NCBI GenBank assembly: GCA_025200525.1
Contig: CM045767.1
Coordinates: 8,849,273-8,913,272, forward strand
DNA from: Camellia lanceoleosa
Lineage: Eukaryota; Streptophyta; Magnoliopsida; Ericales; Theaceae
Reading direction: 5' to 3'
Length of the DNA: 64,000 nt
The notes beneath the pieces were generated by a model. The model did not search any database. It worked only from the letters and a program-made list of their open reading frames with translations, and had not been told where the DNA came from. Both the position numbers and the translations under genes were made by a program. How positions within the stretch are numbered: position 1 is the stretch's first letter; each line of letters begins with the position of its first letter. Below are positions 13,707-25,312 of this stretch, piece after piece.

Positions 13707-14427
13707 ATGGAAACTCTCTCTCCAACCCTCCTCTGTTCTTCTCATTCTTCATCACCATCTACCCTTTGGCTACTTCTAAAATTTTCAAAGCCTGGACTGG
13801 TATTTGCAGACCAGAAGCCTGTTGTCTCATCTCTCTAGCCCATGGCACCCCAGCCTTCCTTCTCTCCACCTCTCTCCACCACCACCCAACCACCACCTTT
13901 TGCCTCCCCCAACACCCACTTCCAAAACACAATCCTCAACTACAGCATAGCCTACTTCATCACAGACACCTCCACTACCTCCTCTTCATCCCCACAGATG
14001 TCCTCTTCATAATCCACCACGTAGCCACCCTCTACGTCCTCGCCACTTGTCGCTTCCTCGTTATTACGGCGCCATCGCCATCCTTTCTCTCCTCGCTCTT
14101 GCTGAGGTCACCAGCGCCTGTCAGAACGCCTGAGCCTCTGAAGGCTAGAACCGCCGTGTCGCTGCCGTGCTCCGCCGCCGCCGGAGGAGGAGCGGTGTAT
14201 GAGTTGTTGTCCCCTGTTTTTATGGGTTTTACTTGCTGTTAGGGCGTGTTTGGGCCCATTTTTGTGTATAGGATTTGGGTTTTTTGGGGAGGGAGGAGGA
14301 GGAGGATTCCGAAGTGGGTTTGGGTTTCTTGATGGTGGTGATTGTGAGTGCGATCTGGTTGAGTATGTTGTGGGTTTTGAATCTTTGGATTGAATATTTC
14401 AGAGGAGAAGGAAGAAAGAGCAGATGA
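13707..14427 (+). CDS. TLC-domain membrane protein gene (frame-broken as sequenced)
   Basis: The region encodes, in pieces, a protein of about 240 residues resembling the small plant TLC-domain family (Tram-Lag-CLN8 fold, several membrane helices; precise substrate unknown). I chose ATG 13707 (context CCATGG, Met-Glu-Thr). Pieces in order are FFSFFITIYPL, CLISLAHGTPAFLL, ASPNTHFQNTILNYSIAYF, HYLLFIPTDVLFIIHHVATL, AILSLLALAEVTSACQNA, VYELLSPVF and PKWVWVSWMVV, ending at TGA 14425-14427. The His-His pair after FII is the conserved TLC feature. The order and spacing are right for an intronless gene, but the pieces lie in different frames, needing about seven single-base shifts. A CT-rich 5' leader precedes it. 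It may be a real gene damaged by assembly indels, or a decayed pseudogene. Confidence 0.7.
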
Positions 14428-15560
14428 AGATGAAGGAGAGTTAGGAAAGGGCTTGATTGGTCATGCAAATAGTGAGTAATTGAAGGGCTTGGAACCAAAG
14501 ATTTGTGGGATTCTTTTTATTTTTAATTTTTTTGGGTAAATATTCAACACTATATTTTTATGTGAACATATTTATAGAATTTGTATAGAATTAGGAAATT
14601 TCATTGATGTTGTTTTGTATATAATTATTCTTGGTGTTATTCATTGCTTGTAATTAATCTATCTATACATATTAAATAATATATAAGTGTATCAATTGAT
14701 GATGCGATATAATTTAAAAAGAGTTTTATATTTATAATATGATTAATGAATGAGATCAATAATAATGTCATAACTAGTATTAATATATTAATTAGTAAGG
14801 CCTTGTTTGGCATAACCTATATAAACTATCATTATCTTTTTTCATCACATCATCTCTATTTTTCTTACATCTTTCGTAACAAATCACATAAAAATACAAT
14901 TTTTAAGACATCCCAAACCAACTCTAAATTAAAGCATCCTTTTAGAAAGAAAGTAAAAATTGCGTTTTGCAGCATTTAAAACGCCACTAGCAACATAAAA
15001 AAGCAAGCAAGTTGATTTGGGAGGAGACAAAAACACAGGTGGTGAAAGTACGTAATTACCCTCCATGAAATTACATAATTGTTCAAACAACTACTTGGGT
15101 CAAATAGTAAATTTCACAAGTTTGGTGGGGGTATTTTAGTTATTTTAATGTAATGTGACACCATAAATAAATATTATACAAAAAAAATAAAAAATAATTT
15201 TTTACCAACTTCTCAAATCACTTTCTAAAATAATCAAAAAATTTGATAAAAAGTAAAAAGTTAACTTTTTATCATTTTTTCAAAACATCCTTAATTAATA
15301 CATATAATACTACCGATACATATGTAAATACACTGTTTGTACACTACAATTAAATTTTTAACAGATTGATGATTGAGAAACGGTTGGGTCGATGAATGTT
15401 GAAAATTATTTATCAATTTTAGACGTACGTTATTTTATTGCATTTGTTTCTTGTATTAATTGGTTTGTTGTAATTTTTTTTTATGTCCAATTTTTTAAAT
15501 CATATAATTAATTAGATTAAATTGACATAATAAAAAATTAAAGAATGAAATTGATATAGG
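14428..15560. other. AT-rich intergenic DNA with MITE remnants
   Basis: No gene recognised. A GTTTGG-type remnant starts near 14801 (GGCCTTGTTTGGCATA) and faces a CCAAACCAACTC near 14916. Another 'AAAAGTTAACTTTTT' hairpin lies near 15250. Confidence 0.45.
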
Positions 15561-15781
15561 TGTTGTTTGGCAAGTAGGTTTGTGGCTAAAATAGTCATAA
15601 AAAGACAAAATAGTTTATTTTAGCAACAAACAAACAAAATATCACATCCAACCCATAATCATTACACTCTTCTCTCACAAAAAAAAAAAAGTCAAAAAAA
15701 GTCAAAAAAGTCTTTCCCAAACCAAATTTTTTAACCTGCATTAAAATAAGAAAAAGCTAAAAAGTCAAAAACGGAAGCATA
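15561..15781. mobile_element. GTTTGG-type MITE
   Basis: The left end GTTGTTTGGCAAGTAGG faces a right end that reads, inverted, TGCTTCCGTTTTTGAC. The interior has GACTTTTTTGAC-type words and 'CATCCAACCCATAATCA', shared with the MITE at 22793. Confidence 0.5.
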
Positions 15782-15862
15782 GTTGTAACTATTAGAGATC
15801 AAATTAACAAAATATATATATATATATATGAAAACCAAGTATTTTTTGCCTTGGGAGAACTC

Positions 15863-16055
15863 TTGCTTCGTTTGACATTTGATTTTTCACTAAAAAACAC
15901 AAAAGACAAAATTTGTTACATAAGTTAATAAGATAAAATATTACATCTAAACTATAATTATTATATTTTTTCTTTTAAAAAAGTCAAAAATCAAACCAAA
16001 CAAGTTTAAAAAATCCCAACACAAAAATTAACTAAAAAGTCAATACTAAACAAGC
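15863..16055. mobile_element. GTTTGG-type MITE, degenerate
   Basis: Starts near CTTGCTTCGTTTGACATTTG and ends near GTCAATACTAAACAAGCAC. The middle matches the ~220-bp family (AAAATATTACATC, AACTATAATTATTA). Confidence 0.4.
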
Positions 16056-16702
16056 ACTTAACTAAAAAGTCAATAAACTTTGAATGACCATATAATTACT
16101 ACCAATCAAATGTATCAATTAAACTTGATTGTTTTTGCATTTAACTCTGAGTTAATTTTTTATATTTATATCCATTTCAATTAGATGATTCTAAAAACAC
16201 TGATATAATTTCTTTGAAAAAAAACATTAAAAACAAAAATAAGTCAAATTATATAAAAAAAAAAAATCAAAATCAAAAGAAACCTAACTTTCAAAGAGTC
16301 CCAACTGCTTGTAGTTCTTCTCCAACGAATAGACTAAAGTCAACAGATTTGCTTACTAGTTCTAGTACGGAAATAACTTTCTAAAATAAACATAAAAAAT
16401 TACTCAAAAATTAATACATATCATATGTAATGTCATTAATAATAAAAAAGGTAGAGTGTGACCATGTTTTACTCATAAATTTTTTAGATGTGGGTTACTG
16501 GGTGTGTAGCGATATAACATTTTCTTATAAGTCAATTTTTAAGAGTGAATTTTATACAAAAATTCCACATCAATTAGTATCAAAGCTAGGTACAACGTCA
16601 AGTATGAGATTGAACCCACCTAAAATACGAGTTCAAAGTGTGTGAATAAAACATAAATTTTCATTGATCCAAAGTATTGCAGTTCTCAATTTTGTTTGAA
16701 GT

Positions 16703-16930
16703 CGGCCCTTGTTTGGAAGTGGGTTTTTTTGACTTTTTGGTTAAATCACAAAAGATAAAATATGATAAAAAATTAATAAGACAAAAATATTATATTCAAA
16801 TTATAATCATTTTATTATTTTTCTCACAAAAGTCAAAAAAAACTAATAAAAACATATTTTTTAGCCTCAAGTTGAAATAATCGAAAAGCCAAAAAAAGTA
16901 AAAATAAATAACCCACTTCGCAAATGAAAG
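16703..16930. mobile_element. GTTTGG-type MITE
   Basis: The left end CCCTTGTTTGGAAGTGGG and the right end ACCCACTTCGCAAATGAAAG are inverted copies. The interior is AT-rich with GACTTTTTGG near the left and CCAAAAAAAGT near the right. No ORF and no clear 3-bp target duplication. Confidence 0.6.
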
Positions 16931-17839
16931 GATATTTTTTAGACATGAGATCCACTATTTTTGGATCAATCAAAGCATGTGAATAGGGTAAATCCCACAT
17001 ACACTCTCTCGGGTTTAGTTAAAATATATGTTGTTTATTGTGATTTAAAAATTATAAATACCTTTTGTCGAATTTTTATTTAATAAGATTAATTGAAAAA
17101 ATAAAATTCCTAACTCGCCGCCTATACAATAATAAAATTACTTGAATTATTAATTGAAATATATTTCTGACATCATGAAAAACTATCAATTAAGTTAATA
17201 ATTTATTAATAAAATTGACCATTTGTTATAAAATTAGAAACCTTAAGTGGTGAAATATAATTTCTAAAACTATAAAGAACAATTTCTACTTTAAACCAAC
17301 CTCAAGCGTTGCATTTATAATTTACCCAATTCATTATAATATATGAGTGCAATTTGGCTACTCAAATTTAAAATACACATAAATAATGGTAGATAATATT
17401 TCCAAAGTACTGAATAATTAATTGGATAATGTTAAGAATATCAAATTTTCTATCAAATAAATAATTATTTATTTATTAAAAAATTTAAGATCTATAGCAT
17501 TTTCTCAATTAATCCTACTATTCATTTTACTTTGCTTGGTTACACTTTTCAAAAAAATACTTTTTAGAAAATTCTACTTTTTTTTTTCATATTTTTTTGT
17601 TTTTACTGAATTTTTTAATATTTTAAGAATTTTTTTACTTTTAGACATACCTAACATAAATATACCTAAAAAGTAAAAAAATTGTGAAAAAACCTTTAAA
17701 ATTCACTAAATACCAAAAATATAAAAAAAAAACGAAATTTCAAGACATTTTTATATTTTCATGTATTTATTAATTTTTTAAAATATTTTTTCACAAATTT
17801 TTTGCTTTTTAGATATATCTAAATAAGATACATCTAAAA
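16931..17839. other. AT-rich intergenic DNA
   Basis: Nothing gene-like. The last ~270 bp (from about 17570) repeat, with changes, the sequence at about 18480-18720: 'TACTGAATTTTTTAA', 'TACCTAACATAAATA' and 'AAATTCACTAAATAC' occur in the same order. This brackets the CT-rich element with related AT-rich DNA. Confidence 0.5.
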
Positions 17840-17924
17840 AAGTAAAAAAAAAATGTTTAAAATGTTAAAAATATTCACTAAAAATAAAAAAAATACGAAA
17901 ATCAAAAAACTTAATTCAAAAAGA

Positions 17925-18362
17925 GCAATGCTAGGGAGCTCGAAAATGAGCTCCCCCGAATTCTCCTAATTTTTTTTTTTTTTTTTTAAGAAGCAGAGAA
18001 GGAGAAGAGAAGGAAAGAGGAGGGGGAGGAGGAAGGAGAAATGAGGAGAACTGAAGGGGGCCATAATCACAGGGAGAGGAGGAGGCGGAGGCGGGGCCGG
18101 AGCTACGACGAGCTGATGATCGGCGGCGACGGGCTGCTATTGCGACGAAAGGGCAGCGACGAGCTAACAATCGGCGGCGAGGAGTCGGCCATAATCGACA
18201 AAGCTCTTCTCTCTCTCTCTCTCTTCTCTCTTCTTTCTCTTTCTCTCTCTCTTCTGCTTCAGACTTAAAATGAGAGGAGGAAAAGAAAATGCCCAAAACG
18301 ATATTATTTTGGACATTAAGAGGATTCGGGGGCAAAGTTTCGGGAGAAAAATCATTTCTCAT
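17925..18362. mobile_element. Purine/CT-rich non-autonomous element, MULE-like family?
   Basis: The interior shares an ordered block with the element at 24155-24594: GGAGGA, an ACTG, a GGGGGC followed by a TCACAGGGA, then GGAGGAGGCGG. The left end (AATGCTAGGGAGCTCG) resembles the AATGCCTCGTAGCTCG terminus of that element. This suggests a common family of about 440 bp. I could not find a convincing target-site duplication, so the borders are approximate. The open frames across it are low-complexity and not taken as genes. Confidence 0.4.
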
Positions 18363-19388
18363 CCAAAAAACTCACTGATTGGAATTTAGAATATAAGTTT
18401 GCTTCACAAGCACGCTATAACTTTTCCAGAAGAATCATTCACTTTGTTTGGGTTTTATTTTCAGAATTCATTTTTAAAAAATTTTATTTTTTCATTTTTC
18501 ATATATATATATATGATTTTTGTTTTTACTGAATTTTTTTAACATGCTAAGTAATTTTTTAAAATTTTTAGATACACTTAACATAAATACACTTAAAAAG
18601 TATAATATTTGAGAAAAATATTCACTAAATACAAAAATATATATAAAAAAATATGAAAATTCAGTATATATATATATATTTGTGTATTTATTAATTTTTT
18701 AAAATATTTTTTCACAAATATTTTATAATTTCGATACATCTAAGTAGGGTGTATCTAAAAAAATAAAAAATTACTGAAAATTATAAAAATATTTACTAAA
18801 AAAAAAAATATGAAAAATAAAAAATTCAATTTTTAAAAAATTCAATTCAAAAAATTAAAGCCAAGATTGAAATTTAGAATATAAGTTTGCTTCACCTGTA
18901 ACTTTTCCTCTATTCTGGAAAAGAATAGGGAATCTCTCTCACTTGATGTGGAGAGGTTATTAGCTGTCCTTTGAAATGATGGTCTATTTAGACATTTGCA
19001 TTAAAAGTTAATTTTTTTGATTTTTTTGATTTTTTTAAATTATATTATTTTTTTATTTTTTTATATATATTTTTTAAAAAAATCAAAAAATTAATTTTTA
19101 ATTTACTTTCCAAAATACTCAATATATAAGTTATTTTTGTATTAATATTTTAATAAATAATATAAAAAATGATAATTAGTGATTAATGTACCGTGTCTAA
19201 GGACATTCATTTTTTTTTTGTTTTTGAACGTCAATATTTTTTTGATTTATTTATTATTTTTATGAGGGTGGAATCTGTTATCCAATGCTTGCGTTTAGTC
19301 AATGGAATCGAGACGAGTTGTCTGGTTTGATAGAAATGTGTCATTGTTTCTCTAAATTATTTAAACTTGATTTATAAATTTTAATATT

Positions 19389-20455
19389 GGATAAATTACA
19401 TTTACATTTTTTTATATTTCTATTTAATACAGATTCTCTTTTCATATTTGAAAATTTATATTCTCCTCCTTAAAATTTATAATCTCATTACAAATTATTC
19501 CTTAAATAGCTAATGTCATACCTTAAAATTTTCTAAATAATCATTTTGTCATTTTTCTATGATTTTTTGTTTCTATCATCATGACTACATCTTGCAATTT
19601 TTCATCATTAAATTCTACCTAAATATATTCTTATTAAGTGATGATATACAAACATAAATTTTATATAAAATTTTCAAACACAATGATATAGCTTAATGGT
19701 AACATTTCCCTTTAAAACCAAACACCTATAAGCATTATTTATATTTACAACAACATCATTATTTTAATATTTTTATGATATTTTTGTATAAATTTTATAT
19801 AGAAAATGCTTGGGAGCACTAATTAGTCTCCCACTAATTAGGTGGCGATGTCCCGCCAAGAATGATGTGATGTTTTGGTCTTGGAGTTATCTGTTTATTT
19901 TATTTTTTACTTTTTAATGCATTAGTCTATTAGTGGTGGTGTTTTAGTGAGATGAATCATTGTTGTTTTATATATGAATAAAATTTTTCATTTTATTTTC
20001 ACCATCATTTTCTTTCTCCTCTATTCACCCATATTTATTACAGATACCAAATATCGCATTTACATTTATTATAGTATTCTTGAATTTTTATATTTTTGTA
20101 TTTGGTGAAAAAAAAAAATCACAAAATATTATACTTGTTAAGTATATCCAAATTAGGTGTATCTAAAAAATAAAAATAAAAAAATGCTTAAAATATTAAA
20201 AAAAATCATTAAAAATAAAAAAATACAAAAAATAAAGAAATTCTATTTTTTGTGTGAGCTAAACCAAAAAAGATTATTATTATTTCTCTTGAAATGACGT
20301 AATCAAAATATTAATATTATTTTATTATTTTATATTATAAACGCTAAGGAATAAATATGTTATTTTAATTTGACAATAAATAAATGTAAATTTTCAAATG
20401 TAAGAAAAAATTTGTATTAAATAGAAACTTTCGGGGGTATAAGTGTAATTTACCC
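19389..20455. mobile_element. MULE-type MITE, copy 2
   Basis: Same element as 1501-2589, with the same GGATAAATTAC/GTAATTTACCC ends and 9-bp near-identical flanks. The internal palindrome has lost one base here. The ends resemble those of the element at 31497-34314 (GGGCAAATTAC), suggesting one MULE-MITE family in this genome. Confidence 0.75.
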
Positions 20456-22790
20456 TTTAAAATTTCATGAAATCTAGAGCGATTGTTTAATTTACATATT
20501 CAATTTCTAAGTAATCTAAACTTGATTTACACTCCGTAGACATCCCACCACCTCTATTAGATAGGCCCTTGTGAGTCAAGTTTATGTCCGAGTCTACTTC
20601 TTTTGTTTTGTCGATTTATGGATTTGTTTCGTGCAATTGCAAGTAAAAAGCATAAGTGAAAAACACTCCTTCCTCAATTATTGGATAATTAATTTTTTAA
20701 CTTATTTAAATTACTTTTGTCTAATAAATTGTGACCGTAGCAATATCAAATAGTCGGGCATAGACTTCTAGAATAACAAAAGAAACTATAAACAACTCAA
20801 ATAAGTTGTACAAATAATACCTATATATACGAGAGTGTTGGAAACTTGTGTCATATTACTGGCTAAACTAGCCAGACTTTAAAATTAATAATAGAAGAAA
20901 ATTATAGGGGGGCTTACGAGCCGGTTCTATTGATCAGATTTATTTAAGTGTAAGTCCTGCTCATTTTTTCACCTCTTAATATCTCCAAAATACCCTTCCT
21001 ACATCTCCTTCAACAATTCAATCATCAAATCACTACCATGACCTACCACCTCCCACTTCTAGCCATCGACGAGCACTTTCAACCATCGGTGATAACCTCC
21101 AGCAACCTTTGATGATCACTTCCGACAACCTCCGATGCTCACTATTGTCACTATCTTCTAAGATTTGATAGCGACAGGAGAAGAAGAAGAAAAATAACAA
21201 GAGAGAGAGAGAGAGAGAGAAGATAAAGAGAAAAATGAAGAGGAAAAGGAAAATGAAAAGGAAAGGCCTTAGTAGAAAATTGTTAGCCTTTGTATTGTAG
21301 ATCAACATAACCATACCCTTACCATCTGCTCTTTGTCCTCTTTCCAGTGATAAATTTATCACTAATAGATTGACACATCCAACATATTAACATCTACAAT
21401 GACAAATCAGTGATAAATTCAGCAACAATATATAACATATTTAATAAATCAATGATAAATTTATCATTGATAGATTAATCATACCGCATATTCATCTCTC
21501 TCTAGTGACAAAATGATAAATTTATCATTGTTGCTTGCTAAAAAATTACAAAAAGAAATTATCATCATCATCGCCACGAATTAACATAAGATTCAAAGAT
21601 ATATTAAATAAATTTTGTAGTAATAAACACATTCATCAAAAATTTCTCACTAGTTGTTTGTTAAAAGATTACAAAAAAAAAAAAAAAAAACCTCGTCATC
21701 ATCGCCACAAATCAACACAACATTCAAAGAAATATATCGGTGATACATTTATCACTAATAAAGCGATTTGGTTTAAGAGAAATAAAAAGATAGAGGGAGG
21801 AGGAAGAGAGAGGTGATAAATATAACATGAACAAAATCGGTGATAAATTTATCAACGAATTAAGTGATAAATTCATTAGATTAGTTCAAAATGTTTTACA
21901 AATGCAAATCTTCACCAACACACTCGAAAGAGTCTCGATCTCATTAGCGACTATGTAAAGTACAGTTAGCCAAGATGGTAGATTGGCATTGAAAACAACT
22001 AGATTTGAAGTCATTGGTGAAGTTTGACATTGAAGATGGTCAATCGATGATTGAAGAAGAACGACGGTGATGGCAAATAAATTAGGAGGATGGAGGAAGA
22101 GTGACGGTAATGGCAAAGAGGAAGGAAGACGACAATGTTAGGCGAGCGAGTCAAACAATTGAGAGATGGTGAAGTATAGATCGGCAACGGTGGAGATGGT
22201 TGGTGAACAATGGTAGTGGTAATGGTCGGCGAAGGTGGTGGTAGTGACTGGTGGAGGTGGCGGTGGTTAGTGACGGATGACGATGGTGATTGTGGATGGA
22301 TGGCCATGGCCATGGTCATAACTACAGTGGTGGTATCTTCTAGAGAGAGAGAGAGAGAGAGATGAGAAAGAAAAAGAGTTTTGGAAAAATGATCAAGAGA
22401 GAAGTTAATACAAATTGAAAAAATTAACGAGTAATAAATATTATAAACAATTAAAGATTTAGAGAGTGTTTGGGATGATTTAAATAGGGATTTTTACAAG
22501 CTAGTAGCGAGCAAAATCGAGATAAAAAAAATAATAGAACTTCTTGGTGTATGAGATAGAAACTTAAGACCTAATGAGTAATAGATTCAATTATTAGGAT
22601 CAGCTAGTAAAAATTTCAAAATTATATGGTGGACTTGGAGCAAATTTACTTGGTGCCTCTACTTGATTGTTATTGGTTAAAGTTGTGAAACCTAATATAC
22701 TTTTTGTTTGAATTTTGGAAAACAATTTAACAAGTTTTCAGTGATAAATAGTATGTAATAGTACTCCAAGACTATCAAATAATCACTCAA
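20456..22790. other. Intergenic, copy 2: AT-rich with palindromic words
   Basis: No gene recognised. Five palindromes of the form TGATAAATTTATCA (one with a single change) occur at 21348-21361, 21453-21466, 21514-21527, 21741-21754 and 21841-21854. A GA microsatellite lies near 21201-21220 and another near 22342-22361. Confidence 0.6.
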
Positions 22791-22792
22791 AG

Positions 22793-23043
22793 TGTTCGTT
22801 TGGGAAGTGGGTTGGCTTTTTGACTTTTTGATTTTTTGACTATTTTAGTTTGAGGCTAAAAAGTCTCATTTGGGATGAACTTTTTGATTTTTTTTTAATT
22901 TTTATAAGAGAAAGAATATAATGATTATGAGTTGGATATGATATTTTGTCTTATTAAATTAAAAAATCTATTTTATTTTTTAGTGACTAAAATAACCCCA
23001 AATCCAATCTAACCCAACCCAACCTAAATTGCCAAACGAAGGC
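22793..23043. mobile_element. GTTTGG-type MITE, copy 2
   Basis: Inverted ends GTTCGTTTGGG (left) and CCAAACGAAGGC (right) enclose about 250 bp of AT-rich sequence with no ORF. The same interior is recognisable in the elements at 15.56, 16.70 and 57.48 kb. Confidence 0.55.
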
Positions 23044-23983
23044 ATAATAGAGTTTAAGTTCCTATCTCTTCCTCTTTGGAAAGATAATGATAGATGTTTT
23101 CTCGCATTATAATTTATTTATTTTTCATAAAATGACTCAAAATAATTAATGTTCATCATAAATAATGATGCGACACTAATTAATTGTGAAAAAAAGAAAC
23201 AAGGAAAAGAAAAGAAAGATAACAGTGTTAAAAGCATTCAATTTATTAAAAAAAATAAAATTGAAAAAGGATAGTGGTTGTGTATGAAGGATGATAGCTT
23301 TGGAATATGCAGAGAGGATTCGATTGGTATGTAGTAGAAATTATCTAATAAATTAGGAATTTTATGTGTCTAACGTCTATCCAATGATATTTTATAATTT
23401 ATTCATTATTATTTTTTGTCTTTAAAGTTATATGTTCATTTAATTTTTACTATTCATTAAGCACACAATTAATATAAATTTTTTAAACGATAGGATAACT
23501 TTTACAGAGATGTTTTTTTCAAAGAAGAGCTTTGTAATACAAATCATATTCCTCAGCATATTCCCTATTTTTGGATTGGAAGGCGGATGGTGGAGCATCT
23601 AAACCAACCACAAATTTAACCACCAATTAAATTAAAATAAAATACCCAATCCTACCCAATCCCTCAATAATGACCTAGATTACAACTGCCAAATTTGATT
23701 ATGATTTCATGTTTTTATTTATAATTAGTTTAGAAAAAACAAAAATAAAAAAATTTGTTGGGCAAACTATTCTGAAAATTACTTTTAACGATTATTTATT
23801 TATTTTTTATTTTTTTACAGAAACACCTATTTTTGAAAAAAGAATTCTAAACAAGAGTTAGGAGTTATTTGGAGGTCCTAAATAAATACACTTTTTGTCT
23901 TTTAGACTAAAAAGTTAAGGTTGAAAATATAAATATTTGGGTTAACTTTTTAACTTTTTATAAAAAAATATGTATTAAAAAAT

Positions 23984-24145
23984 CGACATTGCTACGTACC
24001 TCAAATTTTGTGGGTCAAAAGTGGGTCAAATGGTGAAAACGACGGTGCTTTTGAATCTGAACAACATAAAAATGGCTAAAACGACGTCGTTTTGGCCATT
24101 TGAACCACTTTTGAGCCACAAAATTTGAGCTACGAGACATTTTTC
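23984..24145. mobile_element. Foldback MULE-like element A
   Basis: This 162-bp near-perfect hairpin begins CGACATTGCTACGTACCTC and ends with the complement of GAAAAATGTCTCGTAGCTC. Arms of about 60 bp meet around 24060-24085 at ACGACGTCGT-like sequence. It is flanked by TTAAAAAAT at 23975-23983 and 24146-24154, a perfect 9-bp target duplication typical of Mutator-like elements. No coding capacity. Confidence 0.75.
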
Positions 24146-24154
24146 TTAAAAAAT

Positions 24155-24594
24155 CGGAGTTGATACGTAGCTCGAAAGCTACGGGGCTCGAAAAGCTTGA
24201 AAATGAGAAAGCTCGGGAAGCAAAACCAGAAGCAGAAGAATGAGACGGAGGAGGAGGAGGAGGAGGAGGAGGAGGAGGGGAGGGGAAGGAGGAGGAACTG
24301 GAGGGGGCATATTCACAGGGAAGGAGGAGGAGGCGGGGCGGAAGAGGAAGGAGGAGGAAGAGGAGGCGGAAGGAGGAAGGAGAAGGAGGAGGCCGGGAGA
24401 TCTGAGCGACGGTCATGAGATTTGGCGATTAGCGGCGAGGTCAAGGACATGATGCACGGGCAATCCGACCTTCTTCTCTTCCCTCTCTGTTTCTGTGTTC
24501 GAATGGAGGGGAAAGAAATAAAGAAAAAAAAAAAAAAGCCCAAAACGACCAAGCCAAACTCGAGCCTTAAAAATCGAGCTACGAGGCATTTTCC
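24155..24594. mobile_element. MULE-like element B (GAGGAGG-rich)
   Basis: It starts immediately after the second TTAAAAAAT and ends just before a third copy (24595-24603). Ends contain GATACGTAGCTCG and, inverted, AATGCCTCGTAGCTCG, which match the ends of element A. The core is a GAG/GGA run followed by a CT-rich stretch. Open frames through it encode only Glu/Arg/Gly-rich low complexity and are not believed. Confidence 0.7.
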
Positions 24595-24739
24595 TTAAAA
24601 AATTATATAAATTAATGTGTAAAGAAAAATTAGTATTGGAAGTTGTGCAGCTATAATTGTTGACTTTTGATAAATAGTGATAACTTTTTAATTTTTTGAG
24701 TAACTTTTTAACTTTTTTTTAGACTTCCCAAACTTAGCC

Positions 24740-25312
24740 ACAAGAAAAAGACAAAAAATAAGAGGCTTATTGAAATCAAAACACTTTCTTTATTTAGCTG
24801 AATTCAAAATATTATTTTTTAAACATTTTTTACCTATTTCCAAGACAATTGCCACAAAGACATTCATTAGCATTTGCCCTTTAAAAAATAACAATTATTT
24901 TCGTACAAAATAAAAATGATTGTCAAACTTTTCATTGCTTATATTTCTTAAAACATGAAAAGCAAAAATAAAAGAAAACAAAAACACAACCAAAAACGAC
25001 TTTTCTTTTCTTTTCCTTTTCCCTTTTTTTTTTGGTTGGTAAAGAGCGAAATCATTGCCACCTTGAAAAGACAATAATAATACATTAATAGAACATCATG
25101 TTAGTAACATCACCTTAATTGTGATGTGAAACTAGTACTACATGACAGCACTCCCTAAACAGTCTTCATGGTGCTAAGCTCCTCCATTAGAATTTGGTGT
25201 CCATTTTTGCTTCCAAACAAACTGATATCATCTGCAACTGCAAGCTCTATAAGTTTAGGGTTTACTTTTTTTTGAAGCACTTGTTGAATCACTACACGCG
25301 GTAGTTTAAGGT
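24740..25312. other. POLA2 3' flank
   Basis: No gene seen. This is the DNA downstream of POLA2 on the minus strand. A short direct repeat of GAAGCACT-GTTGAATCA straddles the stop codon (25275 and 25330). A polyadenylation signal is not obvious; A/T runs near 25010-25040 are the best candidates. Confidence 0.4.

Larger units (their letters stand above)
23861..24739. mobile_element. GTTTGG-type MITE split by two foldback elements
   Basis: The outer parts (23861-23983 and 24604-24739) align with the reverse complement of the uninterrupted element at 30793-31043. Ends are GGAGTTATTTGG and CCAAACTTAGCC. Removing 23984-24603 restores a continuous element of about 260 bp, which dates the insertions as later than the MITE. 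Confidence 0.65.

Noticed and set aside
17931..18362. 143-codon minus-strand frame
   Set aside because: Low-complexity Arg/Glu/Ser sequence in the CT-rich element, with no domain; the other copy is not open.
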